From: an uncultured Collinsella sp.
Lineage (GTDB): Bacteria > Actinomycetota > Coriobacteriia > Coriobacteriales > Coriobacteriaceae
Length of the DNA: 17,215 nucleotides
NCBI GenBank assembly: GCA_937896835.1
Contig: CALBOJ010000130.1
Location: 1-17,215, forward strand
Reading direction: 5' to 3'
Positions 7,201-12,193 of this stretch are shown here, piece by piece (the first letter of the stretch is position 1; the number at the start of each line of letters is the position of its first letter). The notes beneath the pieces were generated by a model. That model did not search any database. It saw only the letters and a program-made list of their open reading frames with translations, and was not told where the DNA came from. The translations under genes were made by a program, and so were the position numbers.

Positions 7201-7305
7201 CTCGGGCACGGTCTCGCAGCGCTCGACGGCAAAGCCGTGGCAGGTGGTACCGGGCACCAGCAGCGCGGCAGCAGCGGCGCGTGGGTCGGTTGAGGTGGTG
7301 GGCAT
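4267..7305 (-). CDS. M16C-family zinc metallopeptidase (presequence protease / falcilysin type)
   Basis: A 1012-residue single-chain M16C peptidase, the expected length for the PreP/falcilysin group, which enclose and degrade short unfolded peptides. The inverted zinc motif HxxEH is present as HILEH (His80, Glu83, His84). The third ligand is probably Glu195 in VVFNEMKGAL. Other family blocks are SMQTFLNAMTYPDKTIYPVATTNEQD (split around residue 115) and EQEGWHYE (156-163). The C-terminal half has the substrate-binding Arg/Tyr block NEIRVKGGAYG (Arg869, Tyr875). An acidic Ser-rich insert (about 165-185) separates the zinc blocks. No signal peptide is seen, so it is probably cytosolic. The ATG at 7305 follows AAAGGAG; the frame stays open to 7554 only by reading through promoter and repeat E3. 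Confidence 0.93.
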   Translation of the reverse strand: MPTTSTDPRAAAAALLVPGTTCHGFAVERCETVPELDSDAYVLRHTASGARLLYLACDDENKAFAIGFKTPPADSTGVFHILEHSVLCGSAKFPVKEPFVDLIKSSMQTFLNAMTYPDKTIYPVATTNEQDLYNLMDVYLDAVFNPAIYTKPTIFEQEGWHYELDLPESAESEGDGSSASLREGTLRYNGVVFNEMKGALSDPMSVLDDAVNAALYPDTAYAHESGGDPRAIPALTYEQFLDTHARHYNPSNSYITLYGDLDVDRALAFLDERYLSQSSAASRRMDAAVVAGEDPSTLAPNPLGVQAPVTCEYKRVEMATTPENALVGLGLVLGSALDRKRTIAADILFEALLGSNEAPVKKAILAAGLGGNVVSYTAAESLQPYELIMLQNAQPGVARELRRVFQDACRDLCEHGVPRERLEAIISSNEYDLRQRDYGIADGVAIACDALSTWLYDDDAATLALKYGPVYEELRGELDGSYFEDLLRELVLENDHMALVELVPVDAAEGAEGAEAAELAAKRDAMTDAELADVVERTATLRAAQEAEDTPEAKATLPRLRVSDIGEARPEPPLVVDTTAPIPCLTHNIPTNRLAYAMQYFDLSCVAFEDLPYVTLLCRLLKQLPTREHSAEELDNLLAGKLGFLSFTTEVMTQPDVDGVRPYLLVSAGALSEKIDALASLPREVWSSTLLADADADRVRDVLTQIRIGLEQGFINNGHSAALGRAMSYSSPSAVVREQLSGVDFYLFLRDLLDHFDERLDDLRAKLTELAGRIFVADGCMASFTGSDEDFDAYWDAAGDLGLGAGDGAGRDALVVPAPCDRHEAFVIPSDICFAASACDPRRLGLDVTGTWAVAANALSYDYLWNEIRVKGGAYGCGFRAAGERQTAFYTYRDPAIDPSIERVERAGAWLGRFEPDEAAFEGFIVSCVSGMDAPVKPYALTKRRNTTYLAGLDPHAREERRAQMLAATPGELRSLGTDVTRIAAESPTCVFGGRDVIAKSNAGFTVIDLMG

Positions 7306-7357
7306 ATGCAGTCTCCTTTGACGCCCCAGCGGGGGCGAATCGAGTCGAATCCTCGAG

Positions 7358-7385
7358 AGTATACCCATATGGGGCCTTCGACCAA
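7358..7385 (-). promoter_or_regulatory. Predicted sigma-70 promoter of the M16 peptidase gene
   Basis: On the minus strand, TTGGTC (7385-7380) and TATACT (7363-7358) are separated by 16 bp, giving a leader of about 45 nt before the ATG at 7305. Repeat element E3 starts 11 bp upstream of the -35. Confidence 0.6.
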
Positions 7386-7395
7386 TCTGCCGGAT

Positions 7396-7537
7396 GAGCG
7401 TGGATTTTCGGACACACGAGCGTGGAAATTCGGACGCCCGCCAAATGAGTGTGGATTTTCGGAGGGAATCTGCCGCAAAAGCCCAAAAACCGTCCAAATA
7501 TCCACTCTCGATATCCGACCGTTCATAATCCACGCTC
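7396..7537. repeat. GAGCGTGGA repeat element E3 (diverged form)
   Basis: Direct boxes begin at 7396, 7418 and 7447 (the last is GAGTGTGGA), again spaced 22 and 29. Two inverted boxes lie at 7501-7509 (TCCACTCTC) and 7529-7537 (TCCACGCTC), 28 bp apart. It lacks the TCTCCCG terminator arm and T run of E1 and E2. Confidence 0.85.
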
Positions 7538-7558
7538 ATCCGCCGCCCGCACAACTCT

Positions 7559-7622
7559 CATATCTCATTCGTCTCTAATACGAGAGATAACAGATAGATG
7601 AGAGATAAATATGAGAGATAAC
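7559..7622. promoter_or_regulatory. GAGAGATAA box array, copy 1
   Basis: Three exact GAGAGATAA boxes begin at 7582, 7600 and 7613 (spacings 18 and 13), preceded by a pyrimidine-rich flank (CATATCTCATTCGTCTCTAA). The whole block recurs at 7724-7787 with few mismatches. It is a likely protein-binding array for the downstream regulator or a related factor. Confidence 0.7.
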
Positions 7623-7667
7623 AATGCTGCAAAGAGACGGGCAACCATGGTATTGTCTCAATATAGA

Positions 7668-7696
7668 TTGTTTTACCAGCAACAACATGTTTAAAT
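7668..7696 (+). promoter_or_regulatory. Possible promoter of the AlbA_2 regulator gene, between the two arrays
   Basis: TTGTTT (7668-7673) and TTAAAT (7691-7696) are separated by 17 bp. The matches to consensus are partial. Transcripts from here would carry array copy 2 in a leader of about 145 nt. Confidence 0.3.
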
Positions 7697-7723
7697 GAAA
7701 CAGATGACAGACATCTTATCTTT

Positions 7724-7787
7724 CATCTCTCACTCATTTCTAATATGAGAGATAACAGAAAGATGAGAGATAATTACGAGAGATAAC
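7724..7787. promoter_or_regulatory. GAGAGATAA box array, copy 2
   Basis: Three exact GAGAGATAA boxes begin at 7747, 7765 and 7778, with the same 18 and 13 spacing as copy 1 and displaced from it by exactly 165 bp. Immediately upstream, TTATCTTTC and TCATCTCTC are one-mismatch inverted boxes, so the array has partial dyad character. It ends 61 bp before the regulator start codon. Confidence 0.7.
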
Positions 7788-7848
7788 TGAGAGACGAGGG
7801 AAATCTATCCGCGGCATTCTCCGCAGGACCGAGCGAAGGGACGTGCAG

Positions 7849-9315
7849 ATGAACGAAAACGAGCTGGCCGGTTTGCTCGAGTCTTTAAAGCGCATGGGTT
7901 CGGATGACCTTAGCGTCGAAGTAAAAGAGAGCGCCATGACGCTTTCCCGCGACGTATGGGAAACAGTCAGCGCTTTCGCAAACACCGCCGGCGGCATCAT
8001 CGTACTCGGAGTGAGCGAGCACGCGGGTTTTGTCCCAGTTACAAACTTTGAGACCGAGAAAGTGCTCAACCAATTCGTGGCGGGCATGGGCGATGCCGGC
8101 GGTCGCGGAAAGCTGGCCAATCCGCCCAAATACACTATTGAGCGCGTGGAGCTCCAGGGCACCGTGGTTCTGGTCATCACGATTGAGGAGCTCGACCCGT
8201 CGAGCAAGCCTTGCTATGTCATAGAGCGGGGCGCTCAAGGTGGCAGCTACAAACGCATCGATGACAAAGATGTCCCGCTTTCGTCGACCGAGGTTTTGGC
8301 ACTGTCGTCATATGAACGGACGAGTCCTAGCGATCGCGATGCGGTGCCCGGCACGAGTGTGGGCGATCTCGACGAGTCGCTGGTCGACCGCACGATAGAA
8401 CGCGCCTATTCGTTGACGCCTCGAGCGATGCGTGGTGCGACGGACAAGAAGACAAAGATGGAACGCCTGAATCTCCTCGACTTCCAGGGCAATGTTACCA
8501 AGGCCGGCCTCCTTGCCGCGGGCGTTTACCCTCAGCAGTTCTATCCCAAGCTCTTCATTGATGTGGCTGTCCACGTGGGAACTCAAAAGGGAGCTGCGGG
8601 GCCACTAAGGTTTATGGACCGCACAGTCTGCGAGGGCACCCTAGGCGAGATGATTTCGGATGCCGTCGCAGCTGTCGCCAAAAACCTGCGCCGCATCTCG
8701 ACCGTCCAAGGCGTCTCGCGTGTCGACTCGCTGGAGATTCCCGAGGAGGTTCTGCGCGAGGCAATCGCCAACGCCGTAATCCATCGAGAATACGGGGATC
8801 GGTTCTGTGGACAATCGATTGCCGTCGACGTCTTTGACGATCGTGTCGAGGTAACGAATCCTGGCGGCCTTTACGGGGGAAAGACTCGCGAGAACTTGTT
8901 TGACGGCAGCTCCCGATGCCGTAACGCGACGCTCGTGAAACTCATGTCGATTGTCCCGCTTCCGGATGGCGCAGGTTCGCCGGCTGAGGGCAATGGCTCG
9001 GGCATCCCGATGATGATCGATGCCATGCGCGCGCATGGTCTGGCCGAGCCCCTGTTCTGCCCGGGGTTCGATCGGTTCAAGGTCGTACTTTACCGTTCAA
9101 AGATCGAGCCGGTCGATCATGGCGGGGGCTTAATTGTGACGGCACTCAAACATTACGGCGAGCTGGGGACGCGTGAGCTGGCAGAACGCACGGAGCTTAC
9201 AATTTCCCAGGTTAGGTCGCGCGTCAACGCGCTCATTGCTCAAGGCGAGCTTGAGCCCACGGCGCCGGCGACGAGCCGCAACCGCAAATATCGACTATCA
9301 GAGCGCGTGGAATAA
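7849..9315 (+). CDS. AlbA_2 (Schlafen-type) / HATPase_c_4 / winged-helix putative transcriptional regulator
   Basis: A 488-residue protein of the group often mis-annotated as 'RecG-like ATP-dependent helicase'; it has no helicase motifs. Domain order: AlbA_2 DNA-binding domain (about 18-150) with EVKESAMTLSRD and FANTAGGIIVLGV (43-55); a linker; a GHKL-type HATPase_c_4 domain (about 295-410) with EEVLREAIANAVIHREY (N-box, Asn308), VEVTNPGGL (333-341) and the glycine-rich EGNGSGIPMM (380-389); a C-terminal winged helix (about 426-483; RELAERTELTISQVRSRV). The ATG at 7849 has AAGGG 8 nt upstream; the in-frame GTG two codons earlier is too close to it. Two box arrays upstream suggest autoregulation. 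Such proteins occur in accessory and defence-type regions; the exact role is unknown. Confidence 0.85.
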   Translation: MNENELAGLLESLKRMGSDDLSVEVKESAMTLSRDVWETVSAFANTAGGIIVLGVSEHAGFVPVTNFETEKVLNQFVAGMGDAGGRGKLANPPKYTIERVELQGTVVLVITIEELDPSSKPCYVIERGAQGGSYKRIDDKDVPLSSTEVLALSSYERTSPSDRDAVPGTSVGDLDESLVDRTIERAYSLTPRAMRGATDKKTKMERLNLLDFQGNVTKAGLLAAGVYPQQFYPKLFIDVAVHVGTQKGAAGPLRFMDRTVCEGTLGEMISDAVAAVAKNLRRISTVQGVSRVDSLEIPEEVLREAIANAVIHREYGDRFCGQSIAVDVFDDRVEVTNPGGLYGGKTRENLFDGSSRCRNATLVKLMSIVPLPDGAGSPAEGNGSGIPMMIDAMRAHGLAEPLFCPGFDRFKVVLYRSKIEPVDHGGGLIVTALKHYGELGTRELAERTELTISQVRSRVNALIAQGELEPTAPATSRNRKYRLSERVE

Positions 9316-9320
9316 ATGCG

Positions 9321-9369
9321 TTAGTGGACGAGGCAACCCAATAATTGACCCTCAATTGGCGCCCACTAA
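9321..9369. terminator. Weak bidirectional hairpin between convergent genes
   Basis: TTAGTGG (9321-9327) and CCACTAA (9363-9369) can pair across a 35-nt loop in the 100-bp gap between the regulator and the convergent hypothetical gene. There is no T run, so terminator function is doubtful. Confidence 0.2.
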
Positions 9370-9415
9370 GGTAAAGCGGTTGTTGCTCAGTCGACGGTGA
9401 TGCTAAAGACTCGGC

Positions 9416-9907
9416 TTACGCCGGCATGGCCCCGAACCCGTCCATCAAGAACAGCCTAAGAACCAGCTTGATGACATTTCCCGGTTTGACTTCAGCCGTG
9501 CCAAAGACGCTGCGCTCGGCGAGCTCGCTGCAGTATGCGTAGATATCGCGGATAAGGTCCGCGCCCGAAAGCGTAAACATGTAGCCTGCGTCCGAAAGCG
9601 CATTGGGCGCGGCGGGCAATTTGGTCATGCGACAAAAGGTCAACAGGTCGGGCGCCATAGCGTCTTGGTAGCCAAGATGGCCGCCGTCTTCTTGTGCGGC
9701 GAGTTCCAGCTGGCGTACTCGATCCAGCGCCGCTGCCAGCACAAAGCTCGGTGTGGGAGCATTGACGTCTTCCGTGTTCGCCACGAGTTTGCCCGCCGCC
9801 TGCGTGACAAGCCATGCGACCTCGCGCTGGCAGCGCACGGCCTTGCGCGTCACCGGCTTGATGGACGAAGAAGAAACGCTCCCCTTAGGCGGATTCGAAG
9901 CAGCCAT
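9416..9907 (-). CDS. Hypothetical protein, helical, 163 aa
   Basis: I do not recognise a family. The frame has a good ribosome binding site (GGGAGG about 6 nt before the ATG at 9907) and coding-like composition. The N-terminus is Ser/Lys-rich and probably disordered (1-24). The rest looks mostly helical (REVAWLVTQAAGKLVA, LAAALDRVRQLELAAQ, GADLIRDIYAYCSELAE), ending in VIKLVLRLFLMDGF. No signal peptide, membrane span or cysteine motif is seen. It is divergent from the 9919 frame with only 11 nt between the two possible start codons, and convergent with the AlbA_2 regulator. It may be a small adaptor or regulator, but nothing in the sequence shows this. Confidence 0.7.
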   Translation of the reverse strand: MAASNPPKGSVSSSSIKPVTRKAVRCQREVAWLVTQAAGKLVANTEDVNAPTPSFVLAAALDRVRQLELAAQEDGGHLGYQDAMAPDLLTFCRMTKLPAAPNALSDAGYMFTLSGADLIRDIYAYCSELAERSVFGTAEVKPGNVIKLVLRLFLMDGFGAMPA

Positions 9908-9918
9908 AAGACCCTCCC

Positions 9919-10488
9919 ATGAACAATCCGGCCCAACAAGCCCGGATGAAACACGTGCTACATCAGTATACAGGGGAGTGGGGTAGCGGGGTACAAGCGC
10001 GCCAGCGGCAAACCGAGAGCATCAACAATGTGCCTCCGCTCTATTTGGACGATGGTACGTGGGTCATTAAGTACTCGGTTCAAGCGCCGGGTACCGTTGG
10101 TTTTCGAGACCAGAATTACAACCGTAAAATGCTCAACTGCATGGAATGCGGCGTCCCAGTCGGAGTCATATTTGCAACCGAGGTGGGCTATAAGGTGCTC
10201 GGCCTTGCGTTTGTTGAGCGGTTCGAGCCCGAAAACGGATGGTTTGTTCTGCACGGTCCTGTTCATAAAGGCGGACCGGACCCTCGTTTTGCGCCCGACA
10301 TGAGTTATCTGAAGCACATACCCGTCGATATTGAGTTTGCCGGACAGGGTGCGACCGACGATGAAATATGGCTTTGGCGGTCTTTTAAGATCGTGTTGTT
10401 TGATCGGATCGCGTGGCGATGCAATCTCGCGCACGCTCGCCGGTGCATGCTCTTCCTGATTTGTATAGCGAGAGGGGAGCGTGTATGA
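9919..10488 (+). CDS. Unknown protein, possibly an HNH-restriction-enzyme-like N-terminal domain without HNH (start uncertain)
   Basis: The frame encodes up to 189 residues. The segment PPLYLDDGTWVIKYSVQ to FVLHGPV (39-115) reminds me of the N-terminal target-binding part of COG3440-type predicted restriction endonucleases (DDG...YxYxG...N..LR.AM..GVPVxx...V....Y); this is a weak memory-based match. The C-terminal HNH domain expected there is absent: residues 150-189 are Trp/Arg/Cys-rich and unlike it. The gene ends in an ATGA overlap with the next frame, which suggests translational coupling and supports real translation. The start is unclear: ATG 9919 has no ribosome binding site and collides with the divergent gene's leader. 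ATG 9946 or GTG 10030 are alternatives. It could be a truncated gene. Confidence 0.5.
   Translation: MNNPAQQARMKHVLHQYTGEWGSGVQARQRQTESINNVPPLYLDDGTWVIKYSVQAPGTVGFRDQNYNRKMLNCMECGVPVGVIFATEVGYKVLGLAFVERFEPENGWFVLHGPVHKGGPDPRFAPDMSYLKHIPVDIEFAGQGATDDEIWLWRSFKIVLFDRIAWRCNLAHARRCMLFLICIARGERV
9966..9971 (-). promoter_or_regulatory. Probable -10 box of the 9416-9907 gene
   Basis: Minus-strand TATACT, 59 nt upstream of the ATG at 9907. The best -35 (TTGTAC) would need a long 19-bp spacer. If real, this promoter lies inside the annotated N-terminus of the plus-strand 9919 frame, which argues that the latter starts further downstream. Confidence 0.35.
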
Positions 10489-10769
10489 GCTGGCGAGGCG
10501 ATGTCGTGATGGGGAAGTACGGAAAACTGCCGCGTGCCCTTATAGACAACAAAATGTTTCCGAGCGTAGAAGTTGATTGCGGGTCGTTTGTCGTCTCCTG
10601 TCCTTGCTGCGGCTCGCAAATACCGTGCCTCGACATTCGGTTCATCGATGCACGTGACAGGTTCAGCGACGAAGTGAGGAAACGTACAGGCGTTCATATG
10701 CCGGCGTATCCGGAGAAATGCCCTGTTTGTGGCCTCGATATCGTGTACGACGCCGGCGACGAGGGATAG
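10485..10769 (+). CDS. Small zinc-ribbon protein, 94 aa
   Basis: Starts at the ATG at 10485, with GAGAGGGGAG upstream, overlapping the previous stop codon by 4 nt (ATGA). Two cysteine pairs form a treble-clef/zinc-ribbon pattern: SCPCCGSQ (near residue 40) and KCPVCGLDIVYD (near residue 80), separated by a charged helix-like stretch (DARDRFSDEVRKRTG). The spacing and CPxCG knuckles fit one bound zinc. A longer in-frame version from 10413 lacks a ribosome binding site. The function is unknown; coupling to the upstream gene suggests the two products work together. It is convergent with the DUF5710 gene, with 38 nt between the stop codons and no clear terminator. Confidence 0.7.
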   Translation: MSWRGDVVMGKYGKLPRALIDNKMFPSVEVDCGSFVVSCPCCGSQIPCLDIRFIDARDRFSDEVRKRTGVHMPAYPEKCPVCGLDIVYDAGDEG

Positions 10770-10807
10770 GTGATGCGGAGGAGCTGGCTGTGAAGGCCTC
10801 TCCGTCC

Positions 10808-11494
10808 CTACAAATAAATCCCCTCACCGAGTTGCCTATGGAACTCGGCGTGATGGTCGCGTGCCCAGGTAAAGAGCGCCTGGTCAAAGTCGGTGCGTGT
10901 GGCCGGGACGCCAAAGACGCCGGCAACTTCGACACGCACAAACTCCAGTGCCGGCAGCTTGTTGATGGCGGTGAGGGCAAACGGGGACGTGGGTTCTTCG
11001 AACAGATAGCGGCTGCCTTGCAGCGCGTTGCAACTGGTGCACGTGTTGCCGAGCGACGGGGCTTTGGAGGCTCGTGCGCCTACGGGTTTGTAGCCACAGC
11101 GCTTAGAAAGATAGTCGTGGATCTCGCCCGGGACGCAGCCAAGAGCGGGAACAATGGCGAGCGCGTTGGCATTGGCCGTGTCGATGGTAATGTGCCCGGC
11201 TTCGTTGGGCGCGTGCGCAATGGCGATGCCCTTGCCGTCATCGGTTCGATAGGGAATGCCGAAGGCCGCGACCGAGGTCCCTTTGTGACACTTCCAGCAC
11301 TCGCGCTTGCCCAGTACTAGATATATATACGGCGCTGAGGGGTCGGATCGGTCAACACCGGGCAGCCACTCGGCAAAGGGCTCGGGGTTGACGCCGCTGG
11401 GTACATACCAGATCTTCTTGGTCCGGTCCCATTTGGCGCCCAGTGCCTTGGCTTCTTCTTTGTGCGAAAAGGGGACATCGAGCTCGGTGCGCAT
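10808..11494 (-). CDS. DUF5710 domain protein with two CxxC pairs
   Basis: A 228-residue protein. Residues 3-45 match the DUF5710 pattern (LDVPFSHKEEAKALGAKWD then KKIWYVPSG), a small domain also seen attached to plasmid-borne DNA-processing proteins such as primases. The remainder is unassigned: CWKCHK (66-71) and CTSCNA (152-157) could together hold one zinc, separated by about 80 residues with NEAGHITIDTANANALAIVP and GCVPGEIHDYLSKRCGY. The last 60 residues (PFALTAINKLPALEFVRVEV, DQALFTWARDHHAEFHRQLGEGIYL) look helical. The ATG at 11494 is preferred over an upstream in-frame ATG at 11530 because AAGGAG lies 5 nt before it and the domain starts there. The role is unknown; a nucleic-acid-related job is inference. 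Confidence 0.75.
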   Translation of the reverse strand: MRTELDVPFSHKEEAKALGAKWDRTKKIWYVPSGVNPEPFAEWLPGVDRSDPSAPYIYLVLGKRECWKCHKGTSVAAFGIPYRTDDGKGIAIAHAPNEAGHITIDTANANALAIVPALGCVPGEIHDYLSKRCGYKPVGARASKAPSLGNTCTSCNALQGSRYLFEEPTSPFALTAINKLPALEFVRVEVAGVFGVPATRTDFDQALFTWARDHHAEFHRQLGEGIYL

Positions 11495-11577
11495 GGCGGC
11501 TCCTTGGTGCTGCAGGTGCAAGTGGCTCAAGGATACCGCAGGGCGCAGACATCGCGGCGTTTTGCTGAGAAGTTGCG

Positions 11578-11778
11578 GTGCGGACTGATTGGTTATGCCG
11601 ATGGATAGATCGGCAAGTAGATGGTCGGCTTTTGGCCAGTTGGGCGGTTGGAGCAGCTTGCGGCGCAGTTTTGTGCCTGGCTATTGTTGATGTTGGGGTA
11701 TTGAATTTGTTTGGCAGCCATTCGTCAGGTGAATTGATGTTACGTTGCGATGACGGTTGGAACTGCCAGCGGATTTAG
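11578..11778 (+). CDS. Possible small single-span membrane protein (low confidence)
   Basis: A 66-codon frame with a GTG start and a weak GAGAAG upstream. It would encode a basic N-terminus, one hydrophobic stretch of about 27 residues (from LLASWAVGAACG) and a short polar Cys-containing tail. No family is recognised. It is the only coding candidate in the 11495-11783 gap, which is otherwise featureless. It may be chance. Confidence 0.2.
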   Translation: MRTDWLCRWIDRQVDGRLLASWAVGAACGAVLCLAIVDVGVLNLFGSHSSGELMLRCDDGWNCQRI

Positions 11779-11783
11779 CGACA

Positions 11784-11821
11784 TAAAACAAAACAGCCCA
11801 GAGGACATAGCCTCTGAGCTG
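11784..11821 (-). terminator. Intrinsic terminator of tRNA-Val
   Basis: Minus-strand stem CAGCTCAGAGG / CCTCTGGGCTG (plus 11811-11821 and 11794-11804, one mismatch, 6-nt loop) followed by TTTTGTTTT, starting 9 nt beyond the tRNA CCA end. Confidence 0.85.
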
Positions 11822-11829
11822 CGAACATT

Positions 11830-11904
11830 TGGTGGGCGTTAGAAGATTTGAACTTCTGACCTCTTCCGTGTCAGGGAAGCGCTCTCCCCCTGAGCTAAAC
11901 GCCC
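11830..11904 (-). tRNA. tRNA-Val (anticodon GAC), CCA encoded
   Basis: The minus strand folds as a full cloverleaf: acceptor GGGCGTT/AACGCCC, D arm GCTC/GAGC, anticodon stem CTTCC/GGAAG with loop CTGACAC (anticodon GAC, reading GUC/GUU valine codons), 5-nt variable loop, T arm AGAAG/CTTCT with loop TTCAAAT, discriminator A and encoded CCA (11832-11830). The tRNA body is 72 nt without CCA. It has its own promoter and terminator. Its 3' end faces the accessory islet at 7306-11494, but I see no duplicated 3'-end sequence that would mark an integrated element. Confidence 0.96.
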
Positions 11905-11933
11905 GATCAAGGGTGCGCAAGCGCGCAAGGGAT

Positions 11934-11962
11934 AATATAACGGAGCCTGAACTCGGTGGCAA
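11934..11962 (-). promoter_or_regulatory. Promoter of tRNA-Val
   Basis: Minus-strand TTGCCA (11962-11957) and TATATT (11939-11934) with the optimal 17-bp spacer, placing transcription start about 20-25 nt upstream of the mature tRNA 5' end. Confidence 0.7.
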
Positions 11963-12193
11963 GAACATTTTTAAAAATCGCTTACATTGTGGAATTCGGG
12001 GGTCTTGTCATATCCATTTCAAAAGAGCCTGCTGTCGCGATTTGGCTGTCGCATAATGCAAGGCCGTTGCGGTGTCGAGCTATGGAAAGACACCTACGGA
12101 ATTGTCCTACCGATAAGCGGACAAGCCTTCGGCTGGTGCCTTTGCCGTGGTAAGGTAAGCCGAATTGTTTCCAGGCTGTTTCGGGGGAGCGGA

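Noticed and set aside
7306..7554. N-terminal extension of the M16 peptidase to 1095 residues
   Set aside because: The extension reads through a promoter and repeat E3; the ATG at 7305 has a good ribosome binding site and the protein then has normal family length.
11830..11904. tRNA-Val 3' end as attachment site of an integrated element covering 7306-11829
   Set aside because: I looked for a second copy of the tRNA 3'-end sequence in the window and found none; there is no integrase, and the tRNA terminator is intact.
12070..12170. Possible riboswitch in the EamA leader
   Set aside because: Only short complementary pieces (TTGTCC/GGACAA) are visible; no conserved riboswitch core such as a guanidine-type motif could be recognised.
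11987..12193. N-terminal extension of the EamA transporter to 409 residues
   Set aside because: The extra residues have no family resemblance, and the ATG at 12194 has a strong GGGGGAG signal.
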